A stretch of DNA of 64,000 nucleotides from Symsagittifera roscoffensis (GCF_963678635.1 NC_087069.1:48502276-48566275); one strand, 5' to 3'; positions 1-12,843 are shown, numbered from the stretch's first letter. Made by a program: numbers and translations. The notes: a model not told the origin generated them from the sequence alone.

Positions 1-239
1 TGATTTTTTGTTTCCAAATTTATTTTCTGAAAAAATTTGGATTTTGTTTGTAACCGAACACAAATGACAAAGACCCTGCTTTACTCACAGCACCAAAAGT
101 TGAACATTTTTGTTTTTACAAGGCATAGAGAACGACCAGAATTGTGTTAGAGCTGTCTTTCACAAATGATATGACTAAAGTAACAACTTTTTAACTTTTG
201 GCAAAATTTTTCAACAGATTATTTTAAAATTTTGAATTT

Positions 240-720
240 TTAAATTATCAGACATTAACCAAGGCATACATAAACACGCCATACAAAATATATAGGAACT
301 TTCAGAAAAAAAAAATTCAAGTGAAAAGAAAAAAAAGCGAACATTATTGTATCCAGGACTACCTCATGCACAAAAAAAAAGTTAAGTTTTGCATGCAAAA
401 ATTTATTTTGGAAAAATTTTGGTTGCGTACAAAATTCGATTTGCGGTTGGAAAAACCAAAAAAAGTTTTGGGGACAAATTTTCATAACCACAAAAAAATG
501 CCAGTCATAAAATTTCCATATATGGAATTGTATGATAAGCATTTTTTCAAAAAAAGTAAACCTCGGTTTTTGTCACCAGACTGTTTTTATTAGAATCAAA
601 CAGACGCAGAAATTAGTTATTATCTTTTTTCAATCATTTTTCGAAATTGTATGAAAATTGTATGACAAGCATTTATCCACACTCCTGATGTATGGAATTG
701 TACGATAAGCATTTTCTGTG
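240..720 (+). repeat. Dispersed repeat R1, copy a
   Basis: AT-rich sequence that recurs in diverged form at 20690-20895. Shared landmarks are a 'atccaggacta' stretch near 350, runs of 'ttttggggacaaa' near 467, and the motif 'tggaattgtatgataagcat' near 523 and 695. An open stretch crosses this block on each strand, but both are rich in Lys and Phe from the A/T runs and resemble nothing known. I read this as a non-coding interspersed repeat of unknown class. No terminal repeats or target duplication could be made out. Confidence 0.5.
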
Positions 721-1640
721 TATGGGTGTCAACCCGGGTTTGTAGTTTTCACTATTGAAGGAGAGTGTGCTAAGAGTTTGTTACTTGATAATCAATCGGT
801 AATTTACGGCAGGCGTTATTTTTTGTCTCAAGAATTGAAAACTTTGCCAATTGGAACTTGAGCGGTAAACGAAACTTAGCATAAAGATCATTGTTCAGGA
901 AAAAATGATAACTGAGAGTGACATCAGCTAACAGTTTTTGATCATACTTTTCAACGTTCTCTGTAACTGCGTGTCAGATATGTCCTGTTTCTTTGTGTGA
1001 AATTTGATAAAACCACTATATTATTATGATGATTGTTCCAACCATTGAAAATGGGGAGAAACTTTCTAATCGGGTAAACTTTTTTTGCTTTTTGTTTTCC
1101 CCGCAAAATCAGCTACCACAAACAATCAATGGACAGAGCTGAATGACAAGTAATTTTAAAGCCCTTTTACTTGTGGTTTAAACGACATTTAAAAAATTTA
1201 AAATTTTTTTTGCAATTTCGAGAAAAACGGGTTTGAAATTTTTGATTTTCGGTCTAACTTCGAGATAAATAGTAAGGCGGTTAGTAATTTCAATAGCTAA
1301 TTTAAGATTAATATAAGCCGTGAAAAATAAGTTTTTGGATTTTTCAGCGCCACTTTGGTAGTCAACATTGAAAATTCAGCAAATTTCCGCAACTACCGTC
1401 ACTGTAAACGTGCATAATGGATTTGAAATGCAGATTCATTCTCAATCACCGCCGACACTAGCAACCTTCTTTCTTAACCTCAGATACTGAAGTGTTGAAA
1501 AAAAAATAGATAAGATGAGTTTAGTAAGAAAATGGCACACTGAGGGTATTGATCAAGAAAATTTGAATTTCTCAGTTTTTTCAAATGGTATCAGATAAAA
1601 AAAAGTAATATTCAATATCGTCATAAAGTTCTCATCTCAG
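721..1640. other. AT-rich stretch, nothing assigned
   Basis: No open frame of useful length, no RNA gene and no repeat shared with the rest of the window was seen here. Confidence 0.5.
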
Positions 1641-2039
1641 GGTTTGTTCAATAGCAAAAAAAAATATGCTGAAAGTTATAAACAGTTGTTTTATTTGAAT
1701 GACTCTTACAAATTACGTGCTGCGTTTATGCAAAACAGAAAAAATCGTAAGGCTTCTGATCTAACCATTGCTACTTGTGAAACAAAATTTAGTTACTTAT
1801 TCGATTTTGATTCTATGATGATTGAAAGAGGGGTGGAGGGAATGATTCGACTTTGTTTGGATATATTTTTAAAATATAAATAACTCCAAATGATCTATCT
1901 AAAAATCTACCACCGAGATAAAGAACTGCGTAAGTGGTATCTGCAAGGTCACTTTCACTTCCACTGGCTTGAAATTGAGCAGGTTCGCGAGTTGTTGGAC
2001 AAAAACAATGGAAAATGGAAAAACGTAGAGTTACTTCAG

Positions 2040-2440
2040 CGGACCTGGAAATCATTCACGAGATTTATTTGACCATGAAAAAACCTACCCGGAACCCCCT
2101 GACCGCCGAAACTACTTTCTAGCTTCATGTTCTCTGTTTTTCTTTTCTGGTAAAATCGATATAAACTATGATGTTGCCATTGAACATAGACCATATGGAG
2201 GTCTTGTTGGCTTAGACTTTTTTTCATTGGACAATTACTTGAATGATTCAAAAAGATAACGACTGCATGCAATTTTACACGATGCCGTGGGTTTTGTCCT
2301 CGAAGTTTATAACGTTTGTCCCACCTACTGTTAAACGCTACCCTGTAAGTGTAACAACAGCCTGATTGTTCACTTGAATGGTATTACTTTCTGTTTATTT
2401 GTTAAACTGACAAAAGCAAGTTTCTATCAAATGTTAGAAT
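2040..2440 (+). pseudogene. Relic of conserved Polinton gene 'Y' (element 1)
   Basis: Translated pieces match the 140 aa protein at 52717-53139. Shared patterns are 'NRPYG/HRPYGG.(I/V)G(I/L)D', the stretch 'HAILHDA.G', and a Cys-rich end followed by 'G(I/T)(A/T)FCLF'. The function is unknown in both elements. Its position directly before the exonuclease-like gene is the same in both. The copy is broken. Confidence 0.6.
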
Positions 2441-2544
2441 GTTGAAGGAAAGTTGAGAACCTTGATAAAATGGGTCGCCCGATAATTGAAAATTTACGTT
2501 TCAAAAACTTCTCCAGCTTGCAATAGACATTTTTACCATAAACA

Positions 2545-2640
2545 CTCCAGAAATCACTGCGCACTGGAGAAAAGCAAGGCGTTTTTTGATTGGCTGAAGT
2601 ATGAGCAACAGCCATCTCCAAATTCAGTGTTATGTGCTTG
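2545..2640 (+). pseudogene. C-terminal relic of exonuclease-like gene 'Z' (element 1)
   Basis: A short translated stretch, 'HCALEKSKAFFDWL', matches the end of the 198 aa protein at 52120-52716 ('HCTRRKSKVFFEWL'). It runs into the small tandem repeat that follows. Only this tail could be recognised. Confidence 0.5.
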
Positions 2641-2756
2641 AGCAACAGACGTTTGAGCAACAGCCATCTTCAAATTCAGTGTTATGTGCTTGAGCAACAG
2701 AGTATGAGCAACAGACGTACCTATCTCCTAATTCAGTGTTATGTGCTTGGATGAAT
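2600..2756 (+). repeat. Three-copy minisatellite with 'gagcaacag' units
   Basis: The segment 'gagcaacag..ccatctccaaattcagtgttatgtgctt' occurs three times with unit lengths of about 50-70 bp. It begins inside the relic of gene Z, so it grew by local duplication within the dead element. Confidence 0.75.
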
Positions 2757-2766
2757 CCAGAGAGTG

Positions 2767-3154
2767 ACATCTAAATATCATTACCAAGAGTAGAACGAAT
2801 CGATTGCCGAGGTCAAGTGGTGCAGTGAAAGAAAAAATCACTTTATCTGAAGAAGAATTAACTACTTTGAGAAGGTTTTTCCCAGTGATTGACCAATTTT
2901 TCTTCTTTCAACGAGTCAAGTTTATTTAAAATGTTAGCCAGCAAACGAGGAGTTTATCTTCCCAAGCTAATCTTAGTGGCAAACGTCAGCTCGGAGTTCA
3001 AATGGACCTCAGCCGCAGTGATTTACCTGAAGAAGTTCCAAAATTAATTGTCCCAGCTAATTATGTAGGGGAAATGTATGACAATGAAAATGATACTACT
3101 CATGTTTACACTGGTTATACTCGATACGAGATTTTTTACCGTTCAGAAAAATAA
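2767..3154 (+). pseudogene. Relic of conserved Polinton gene 'W/V' (element 1)
   Basis: Translated pieces match the region at 51644-52199. Matches are 'DCRG', an 'ITLSEEELTTLRRFFPVID' stretch (compare 'ITLSDIEIDNLRKFFTVLD'), and a later 'GKRQL....LP.E..KL' stretch ending 'YEIFYRSEK'. No function is known. The copy is broken. Confidence 0.55.
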
Positions 3155-3221
3155 TTAACAATTTGCATAACCTCACAGTTTTCTTCCTCAATAAAAAACG
3201 GTTGATTTAGATAGATAGTCA

Positions 3222-3248
3222 GAAAGAGAGAGAGAGAGAGAGAGAGAA
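3222..3248 (+). repeat. (GA)n microsatellite
   Basis: About 12 uninterrupted GA units lie just before the start codon of the small membrane-protein gene at 3252. Confidence 0.9.
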
Positions 3249-3251
3249 AAA

Positions 3252-3569
3252 ATGAAAACCCGAATGTCTGAAATAGCAGATGATGGGTCTGATGCAACTA
3301 TAGTTACTGGTTTTGTTTATGATCGAAACAAAACCGAGCAAAAACTTTGTAAACTTTGTTTTGACGCCACTGTTCCCAGATCAGAAGTAGTTTTTATGTC
3401 TCAAACGATTAAAAATTTATTTTTTCTAAGCTTTTGTATCTATAAACTTTCTTTGACGCAACTAAGCTGTGGAAAAAACCTTTGTATTAGAAAACAACCC
3501 CATGCAGCGCAAACTTTGCTGGACAACTCTATAAAACATAAAAAGCCGGAATTATCATACTTGAATTGA
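3252..3569 (+). CDS. Small single-pass membrane protein of the Polinton family (element 1)
   Basis: A 105 aa open stretch related to the proteins at 50965-51255 and in the partial copy at 60990. All have a charged N-terminal half of about 50 residues, then a 'P.SEVVF..Q' motif, one hydrophobic helix of about 20 residues, and a 'KLS...LSC' motif. In element 2 the tail ends in a pattern like 'WLSILPSTVGYMLP'; here the tail has diverged. Small proteins of this build are familiar from Polintons, but I know of no proven function. A membrane-anchored virion or entry role is inference. The following structural gene begins directly afterwards. Confidence 0.55.
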   Translation: MKTRMSEIADDGSDATIVTGFVYDRNKTEQKLCKLCFDATVPRSEVVFMSQTIKNLFFLSFCIYKLSLTQLSCGKNLCIRKQPHAAQTLLDNSIKHKKPELSYLN

Positions 3570-4720
3570 TTAAGACCCCTAAATGCAACAACAAATACTC
3601 TTCCAGTTTTACCAACCCCCGAAACACTTATCAATACCACAGCAGAAAACAATCAACAAGAACAAGCTCTCCTTCTCACTGAAGATGAGGGAAACGAACT
3701 GGAAACAATTACTGAGCTTATTGACGCTTTATTCACTGAACGTATTATGTTACATTTACATCTCAGGACAAAAAACCAACTTAGAGCGAAAAAAATTCTG
3801 GACATTATTAAAAAGTCAGAGCGAGTCACAATAAACAAACAAAATGAAGAGCTTTACGTTGATAAAGTTCCAACCGGTCTTAAGGCGTGAATTTTTTTGT
3901 ATGATATACAACAACAAACTAAAAAATTGTACAACTCTGCTTTCATGCTGATTTTGAGTTCCCTCAAACTTGATGAACTGTTGGTTATGAACAAGTATGC
4001 CAAAATTGCGGTTCAGTCGACGACTACGAAACAAGCTCAACAACAGCAAAGAAATCGAGGTCCCACAATATCCCCATCAACAGCTAGATTCAAACTTTCT
4101 CGCAAAAAATCATCGACAAGTTCTGGCTCAAAAAGCATCAAAAGACGCAAAACCAGAAGGACTGTCGCAGACAGTGAAAAAGAAAGGGCAGTGCAAAAAG
4201 CCAAACGACACGAAGGAGAAGATGAAGACTCCAAATTGTACGGAACGCCCGATAACGATTCAGATTCTACAACAACAGAGCAGACGAAGACGAAAACAAA
4301 AAATTGGCAGGATTACACCAGCTGAAAAAAAAATATTGAAAACTAGAATTACAAGTAAAATTCCGGCATGGTTTGGCAGTTCAAGAACAAACCACGTCAT
4401 CAAATTAGCCCCCAAAAGGGTGACAAAAAAGGATGTTCCACGTCTAATTTCATTAAAATTGGAACAGTCATTGAAACTAGTTCGCCGACCAAAGTTCTAC
4501 GTAGGCAATTTTGTTAGAAGAGCCAAAACTGACATCCCTTTTCGAAAAGATTATTAGCAAACCTTCACTGACGAAGTTTTTAAAAATTTGACATACAAAA
4601 AGGGAACCCACCGACTTATAATCTTATCGACGCGGATAAGAAGCCATTATAGGTTAAATTTTCTGAGCCCGAACTAATCAGAGTGTTCGAAAAGCAACTT
4701 TGAGGGTGACAAAGGTTCTC
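3570..4720 (+). pseudogene. Relic of structural/core protein gene (element 1)
   Basis: Matches the 48955-50080 region of element 2: 'FLYDIQQQTKKL' against 'FLYDTQQNTKNL', then 'YAKI', a long Ser/Thr/Lys-rich basic section, and an end resembling 'FTD.VF'. The composition, basic and low in complexity, suits a DNA-associated virion core or scaffold protein; that role is inferred from composition and from the position before the penton gene. It is read in several overlapping open stretches and is broken. Confidence 0.5.
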
Positions 4721-4769
4721 TTATGATTATTTTAGATTATTTTATGATAGACAAAGGAGAAATTAAACA

Positions 4770-4952
4770 ATGTACAGCAACTTTGAGGGTGACAAAGGTT
4801 CTCTTATGATTATTTTAGTGTCATCAGCCTCAATGAATATCTTCCTTGAGAACTGGCTAGCGAATTTTAAAAATCTGCTGAGTGAAGATATTCATCTGCA
4901 AGGCAAATGGAGAGTTGCATTGACAGAAATAATATTTCCCACTAATTTTTAA
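4770..4952 (+). pseudogene. N-terminal part of penton gene (element 1)
   Basis: This stretch matches the start of the 298 aa penton at 48096-48992: 'SSASMNIFLENWLANFKN' against 'STASMDYFPDNTLASFRN', then 'GKWRVALTEIIFPT' against 'GDWRVALSEIIFLT'. It is the only copy of the penton start; the four tandem units that follow carry only the later part. Broken. Confidence 0.7.
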
Positions 4953-6690
4953 AATGTAGCAGATATTAAATAGTGTACCATAAAAAAGACAAAATGAGAA
5001 CAAACCTTAAAGTGTCAAAAGACACAATATGCAGACAATATGATGGAGAGACAGGTGAAATCACAATGGGTGAACACGACGAGGTCGAGAAATTATTCAA
5101 CAAAATCAATCTGAAAATTGATCTCGTTAAATTAAGTTTTATCATTGACCCCATTACCAAATATCTTTCAATTTGGATGCATTTCTGGGAAAGCCTTACT
5201 TTCGAGAGTCCCCAGTTTCCTACTCATTTAGTTTTCAAAGGCATAAGAGATGGAAAGGTTTAAGAGATGGATCGGCTATATAGAATCCAGTCATAACGAT
5301 AGCACTCTCACATCGCAAAACCTCATCTCTGACTACCCTGTTGATATATCTGCTGGAACCCAAACTTGGACATAACTCATCGTCAGATTGTGGGTGACAC
5401 AATAGCACAGTTGCTCAGAGTCATTGATACTAATCGACGTGTAAAAAACGGTTGCATTGAACCAAATCATCGTGAAGTTTATGGCACCTTAGATTATTAA
5501 GAAGCTCATCGTGGATAGCACATAGAGCATTGCCGTGAACCTACAAACAGAAACCCGTAGACTTGTACCAATTGCAATAGTAGAAAGAAAAGTTGTTTTG
5601 ACTTTGAATTTTCAAAAAATTTCCGATTAGGGTTATGGAGGCCTACTATCATAATCAAGCAACCATTCCTCAATTCCCAGGACGTTACAGACAGCGGGGT
5701 AAAGGCTTCGGTGATCTGGCTATGTGTATTGGACAAGTAGCACTTCCGTTAGCTCGGAAACTTATAGTACCAGCAGCAAAACGCATTAGAAAAAATTACT
5801 TGTTCAAGCAGCACCCGAATTAAAAGTTATAGCAACCAGAAGGAAGACGCCGAAACAAGCCTTGATAACACAGTAAAAAACACAATCAAAAACAAGCTGG
5901 AGGTGGACGCAGCAAGTCCTGTATGAGCAGAAAACAATAACAACACCAAAATTGAAACAAAAGACAGCAATAACAACACGAAAATAGAAACAAAAAATGT
6001 TATTGGAAAGAAACGAACTCCACCGAGAAGTCGCTCCAAATTTTTCACCAAAGTACGAAAAGATTTCTTGTTTATTACCAACTGAAGCAGCTCACGGTTC
6101 AATAGGTTTATTTGAAAAGCCTCCTGTACTCGTTATAATTGAAAATGCTTTCACTCTAACAGATGGTCCAACTTATTCACCTGATAGTCTCATGCTCGAA
6201 TTTGAAGTTTTAGGAGATAGAAGCAATTTCATCGATCTTCAATGAGCTCGCTTGCTGATTGTAGCACGCAATGTTTGAAATTTTTTTAATTTACAGCAAA
6301 CTCTTGCTACAGAAGCAGCACAACAAGACACCCCAAATTTGGTTAATAATCCTTTTTCATCTTTATTTTCTGAATGAACAATGTAACTTAATGGAGGAAA
6401 AAATTAAACAACTAATGCCAATGATGCAAAGACTTTTCACCCGGTATTGATGCAAAGAAAACATGGCTCGCTTGTCAAAATTATTAAATTGAAGATAATC
6501 CATCAGGAATTGATGGTGCTAATGGGCAAATAAAGTCGCGGAACGTAAACGAATCGTAGCTGCATCAAGCGAAATCCGTTTATTTGTTAAACTAGCTTGT
6601 GAGTTTTATCATGTGACAAACATCTTATCAGCAGTATTAAAATAACACTTTCTCTGAGACAATCTCCTTATGACTTTTTTATTATTAAAA
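4873..6690 (+). repeat. Capsid-block tandem unit 1 of 4
   Basis: First unit (about 1818 bp) of a head-to-tail array. It holds the middle and end of the penton gene (about 4873-5620), a pX-like gene start at 5635-5823 with 'GRYRQRG', and the N-terminal part of the major capsid gene at 5997-6650 ('LPTEAAHGSIGLFEKPP', 'DRSNFIDLQ'). It joins unit 2 where a capsid sequence runs straight into penton sequence. It is a little shorter and more diverged than units 2 and 3. All genes in it are broken. Confidence 0.85.
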
Positions 6691-8520
6691 ATCTGCTGAG
6701 TGAAGATATTCATCTGCAAGGCAAATGGAGAGTTGCATTGACAGAAATAACGTTTCCCACTAATTTTTAAAATGTAGCAGATATTAAATAGTGTACCATG
6801 AAAAAGACAAAATGAGAACAAACCTTAAAATGTCAAAAGACACAATATCCAGACAATTTGACGGAGAGACAGGTGAAATCACAATGGGTGAACATGATGA
6901 AGTCGAGAAATTATTCAACAAAATCAATCTGAAAATTGATCTCGTTAATTTAAGTTTTATCATTGACCCCATTACCAAACATCTTTCAATTTGGATGCAT
7001 TTCTGGGAAAGCCTTACTTTTGAGAGTCCCCAGGTTCCTCCTTATTTAGTTTTCAAAGGTATAAGAGATGGAAAGGTTTAAGAGATGGATCGGCTATATA
7101 GAATCCAGTCATAACGATAGCACTCTCACATCACAAAACCTCATCTCTGACTACCCTGTTGATATATCTGCTGGAACCCAAATGATGTTCATCTACTTGG
7201 TTATAATTCATCGTCAGATTGTGGGTGACACAATAGCACAGTTGCTCAGAGTCATTGATAATAATCGTCGTGTAAAAAGCGGTTGCATTGAACCAAATCA
7301 TCGTAAAGTTTATGGCACCTTAGATATTAAGAAACTCATCGTGGATAACACATAGAGCATTGCCGTGAACCTACAAACAGAAACCCGTAGACCTGTACCA
7401 ATTGCAATAGTAGAAAGAAAAATTTGTTTGACTTTGAACTTTCAAAAAATTTCCTATTAAGGTTATGGAGGCCTACTATCATAATCAAGCGACCATGCCT
7501 CAATTCCCAGGACGTTACAGACAGCGGGGTAAATGCTTCGGTGATCTGGAAATGTGTCTTGGACAAGTAGCACTTCCGTTAGCTCAGAAATTTATAGTAC
7601 CAGCAGCAAAACGCATTAGAAAAAAACACTTGTTCAAGCAGCACCCGAATTAAAAGTTATAGCAACCAGAAGGAAGACGCCGAAACAAGCCTTGAAAACA
7701 CAGTAAAAAACACAATCAAAAACAAGCTGGAGGTGGACGCAGCAAGTCCTGTATGAGCAGAAAACAATAACAACACCAAAATTGAAACAAAAGACAGCAA
7801 TAACAACACGAAAATAGAAACAAAAAATGTTATTGGAAAGAAACGAACTCCACCGAGAAGTCGCTCCAATTTTTTCACCAAAGTACGAAAAGATTTCTTG
7901 TTTATTACCAACTGAAGCAGCTCACGGTTCAATAGGTTTATTTGAAAAGCCTCCTGTACTCGTTATAATTGAAAATGCTTTCACTCTAACAGATGGTCCA
8001 ACTTATTCACCTGATAGTCTCATGCTCGAATTTGAAGTTTTAGGAGATAGAAGCAATTTCATCGATCTTCAATGAGCTCGCTTGCTGATTGTAGCACGCA
8101 ATGTTTGAAATTTTTTTAATTTACAGCAAACTCTTGCTACAGAAGCAGCACAACAAGACACCCCAAATTTGGTTAATAATCCTTTTTCATCTTTATTTTC
8201 TGAATGAACAATGTATCTTAATGGAGGAAAAAATTAAACAACTAATGCCAATGATGCAAAGACTTTTCACCCGGTATTGATGCAAAGAAAACATGGCTTG
8301 CTTGTCAAAATTATTAAATTGAAGATAATCCATCAGGAATTGATGGTGCTAATGGGCAAATAAAGTCGCGGAACGTAAACGAATCGTAGCTGCATCAAGC
8401 GAAATCCGTTTATTTGTTAAACTAGCTTGTGAGTTTTATCATGTGACAAACATCTTATCAGCAGCATTAAAATAACACTTTCTCTGAGACAATCTCCTTA
8501 TGACTTTTTTATTATTAAAA
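6691..8520 (+). repeat. Capsid-block tandem unit 2 of 4
   Basis: 1830 bp, near-identical to unit 3 over its whole length by eye, with only a handful of differences. It carries the same penton tail, pX-like stretch (7465-7653) and major-capsid start (7827-8480). Because units 2 and 3 are the closest pair, they probably come from the latest step of array growth. Confidence 0.9.
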
Positions 8521-10350
8521 ATCTGCTGAGTGAAGATATTCATCTGCAAGGCAAATGGAGAGTTGCATTGACAGAAATAACGTTTCCCACTAATTTTTAA
8601 AATGTAGCAGATATTAAATAGTGTACCATGAAAAAGACAAAACGAGAACAAACCTTAAAGTGTCAAAAGACACAATATCCAGACAATTTGACGGAGAGAC
8701 AGGTGAAATCACAATGGGTGAACATGATGAAGTCGAGAAATTATTCAACAAAATCAATCTGAAAATTGATCTCGTTAATTTAAGTTTTATCATTGACCCC
8801 ATTACCAAACATCTTTCAATTTGGATGCATTTCTGGGAAAGCCTTACTTTTGAGAGTCCCCAGGTTCCTCCTTATTTAGTTTTCAAAGGTATAAGAGATG
8901 GAAAGGTTTAAGAGATGGATCGGCTATATAGAATCCAGTCATAACGATAGCACTCTCACATCACAAAACCTCATCTCTGACTACCCTGTTGATATATCTG
9001 CTGGAACCCAAATGATGTTCATCTACTTGGTTATAATTCATCGTCAGATTGTGGGTGACACAATAGCACAGTTGCTCAGAGTCATTGATAATAATCGTCG
9101 TGTAAAAAGCGGTTGCATTGAACCAAATCATCGTAAAGTTTATGGCACCTTAGATATTAAAAAACTCATCGTGGATAACACATAGAGCATTGCCGTGAAC
9201 CTACAAACAGAAACCCGTAGACCTGTACCAATTGCAATAGTAGAAAGAAAAATTTGTTTGACTTTGAACTTTCAAAAAATTTCCTATTAAGGTTATGGAG
9301 GCCTACTATCATAATCAAGCGACCATGCCACAATTCCCAGGACGTTACAGACAGCGGGGTAAAGGCTTCGGTGATCTGGATATGTGTATTGGACAAGTAG
9401 CACTTCCGTTAGCACAGAAATTTATAGTACCAGCAGCAAAACGCATTAGAAAAAAAACACTTGTTCAAGCAGCACCCGAATTAAAAGTTATAGCAACCAG
9501 AAGGAAGACGCCGAAACAAGCCTTGAAAACACAGTAAAAAACACAATCAAAAACAAGCTGGAGGTGGACGCAGCATGTCCGGTATGAGCAGAAAACAATA
9601 ACAACACCAAAATTAAAACAAAAGACAGCAATAACAACACCAAAATAGAAACAAAAGTTCTCATTGGAAAAAAACGAACTCCACCGAGAAGTCGCTCAAA
9701 TTCATTCACCAAAGTACGAAAAGATTTCTTGTTTATTACCAACTGAAGCAGCTCACGGTTCAATAGGTTTATTTGAAAAGCCTCCTGTACTCGTTATATT
9801 TGAATATGCATTCACTCTAACAAATGGTCCAACTTATTCACCTGATAGTCCCATGCTCGAATTTGAAGTTTTAGGAGATAGAAGCAATTTCATAGATCTT
9901 CAATGAACTCGCTTACTGATTGTAGCACGCAATGTTTGAAAATTTTTTAATTTACAGCAAACTCTTGCTACAGAAGCAGCACAACAAGACACCCCAAATT
10001 TGGTTAATAATCCAGTTTCATCTTTGTTTTCTGAATGCACAATGTACCTTAATGGAGGAAAAATGTAAACAACTAATGCCAATGATGCAAAGACTTTTCA
10101 CCCGTATTGATGCAAAGAAAACATGGCTTGCTTGTCAAAATTATTAAATTGAAGATAATCCATCTGGAATTGATGGTGCTAATGGGCAAATAAAGTCGCG
10201 GAACGTAAGCGAATCGTAGCTGCATCAAGCAAAATCCGTATATTTGTTAAACTAGCTTGTGAGTTTTATCATGTGACAAACATCTTATCAGCAGTATTAA
10301 AATAAGACTTTCTCTGAGACAATCTCCTTATGACTTTTTTATGATTAAAA
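8521..10350 (+). repeat. Capsid-block tandem unit 3 of 4
   Basis: 1830 bp with the same content as unit 2: penton tail, pX-like stretch (9295-9537) and major-capsid start (from about 9664). The pX-like stretch is the longest open one of the four at 80 codons. Confidence 0.9.
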
Positions 10351-12165
10351 ATCTGCTGAGTGAAGACATTCATCTGCAAGGCAAATGGAGAGTTGCATTG
10401 ACAGAAATAACGTTTCCCACTAACTTTTAAAATGTAGCAGATATTAAATAGTGTACCATAAAAAGACAAAATGAGAACAAACCTTAAAGTGTCAAAAGAC
10501 ACAATATCCAGATAATTTGATGGAGAGACAGGTGAAATCACAATGGGTGAACATGATGAGGTCGAGAAATTATTCAACAAAATCAATCTGAAAATTGATC
10601 TCGTTAAATTAAGTTTTATCATTGACCCCATCACCAAACAACTTTCAATTTGGATGCATTTCTGGGAAAGCCTTACTTTTGAGAGTCCTCAGGTTCCTAC
10701 TTATTTAGTTTTCAAAGGTATAAGAGATGGAAAGGTTTAAGAGATGGATCGGCTATATAGAATCCAGTCATAACGATAAAACTCTCACATCACAAAACCT
10801 CGTCTCTGACTACCCTGTTGATATATCTGCTGGAACCCAAATGATGTTCATCTACTTGGACATAATTCATCGTCAGATTGTGGATGACACAATAGCACAG
10901 TTGCTCAGAGTCATTGATACTAATCGACGTGTAAAAAGCGGTTGCATTGAACCAAATCATCGTAAAGTTTATGGCACCCTAGATTATTAGGAAACTCATC
11001 GTGGATAACACATAGAGCATTGCCGTGAACCTACAAACAGAAACCCGTAGACTTGTACCAATTGCAATAGTAGAAAGAAAAGTTGTTTTGACTTTGAATT
11101 TTCAAAAAATTTCCGATTAGGCTTATGGAGGCCTACTATCATAATCAAGCAACCATTCCTCAATTCCCAGGACGTTACAGACAGCGGGGTAAAGGCTTCG
11201 GTGATCTGGCTATGTGTATTGGACAAGTAGCACTTCCGTTAGCTCGGAAATTTATAGTACCAGCAGCAAAACGCGTTAGAAAAAAATATTTGTTCAAGCA
11301 GCACCCGAATTAAAAGTTATAGCAACCAGAAGGAAGACGCCGAAACAAGCCTTGAAAACAAAGAAAAAAACACAATCAAAAACAAGCTGGAGGTGGACGC
11401 AGCAAGACCTGTATGAGCAGAAAACAATAACAACACCAAAATTAAAACAAAAGACAGCAATAACAACACCAAAATAGAAACAAAAGTTCTTATTGGAAAG
11501 AAACGAACTCCACCGAGAAGTCGCTCCAATTTATTCACCAAAGTACGAAAAGATTTCTTGTTTATTACCAACTGAAGCAGCTCACGGTTCAATTGGTTTA
11601 TTTGGAAAGCCTCCTGTACTCGTTATATTTGAAATTGCATTCACTCTAACAAATGGTCCAACTTATTCACCTGATAGTCCCATGTTCGAGTTTGAGGTTT
11701 TAGGAGATAGAAGCAATTTCATCGATCTTCAATGAACTCGCTTGCTGATTGTAGCATGCAATGTTTGAAAATTTTTTAATTTACAGCAAACTCTTGCTAC
11801 AGAAGCAGCACAACAAGACACCCCAAATTTGGTTAATAATCCGCTTTCATCTTTAATTTCTGAATGCACAATGTACCTTAATGGAGGAAAAAATTAAACA
11901 ACTAATGCCAATGATGCAAAAACTTTTCACCCGGTAATGATGCAAAGAAAACATGGCTTGCTTGTCAAAATTATTAAATTGAAGATAATCCATCAGGAAT
12001 TGATGGTGCTAATGGGCAAATAAAGTCGGGGAACGTAAGCGAATCGTAGCTGCATCAAGCGAAATCCGTTTATTTGTTAAACTTGCTTGTGAGTTTTATC
12101 ATGTGACAAACATCTTATCAGCAGTTTTAAAATAAGACTTTCTCTGAGACAATCTCCTTATGATT
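10351..12165 (+). repeat. Capsid-block tandem unit 4 of 4
   Basis: Penton tail, pX-like stretch (11125-11313) and major-capsid start (from 11493). Unlike units 1-3, its right side continues naturally into the rest of the major capsid gene instead of jumping back to penton sequence. It therefore keeps the original right boundary, as unit 1 keeps the original left one. Confidence 0.85.
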
Positions 12166-12843
12166 TCTTTATTATGTCCGAGCGTCGAGATAAATATTAA
12201 CGAGTTGAAATCACTGAGGCTAACCGATATGTGCGCAAAATGACAGTAACAGATTTTGTACTGTCAACGATAGAAAAACCTCCGTTGAAAACAGCCGCAA
12301 TTTACAATTGTATTGAATTTTTACCAAGATTTTTTTTAGCCACAACTGGTTTGCAAAGCTGGCGACAAGAAGACGTTTTTGTCAAAGAGTCAGTTCGTTT
12401 TGGCAATGAGCTCGAATACAGCGTACCTGGGTACTAACCAAACAAACCCGTTTCATTGCCAAACGTTTCAGCTGAATGAAATCATTGTTTACCGGAACGG
12501 TCTTCCCATTGCAGGTACTCATGTGTCAACGGCTGATAACAAGAGATTATACATAACACTATGGAAGCTCTAGACTTTGTTTTTATCAATAGTCATGGAA
12601 TCAGTTTGGCTAGTTATCACAATCACTATTTTGTGGAATCTGATCTCAAATCTACTCAGGAGGCTTCACATGACTTTATTTGTCCTGAATTGACCAATTG
12701 CACCTTTTCAGTAGAACTAGAATTTGATTCACCGCCGTAGAAAAAATGGAATGAATTTCAGCGGAAAGCGTGCATCAGCCGTTTACGTGCGTTCCGATAG
12801 AAAAATAGCTAAAAACACACCAATCATTGAATCGGATAAGAAA
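12150..12843 (+). pseudogene. C-terminal part of major capsid protein gene (element 1)
   Basis: Matches the second half of the major capsid gene at 46398-47682: 'EANRYVRKMTVTDFVLS.IE' against 'EANLYVRKMTVTDHVLSAIE', then 'NTAYLGTNQTNPFHCQ' against 'NNAFLGTNRTNPFHYQ', and 'NGLPIAGTHVST' against 'NGLPIASTPIST'. This is the double jelly-roll capsid family of Polintons. It is the only C-terminal copy, because the tandem array repeats only the front part. Broken. Confidence 0.75.
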
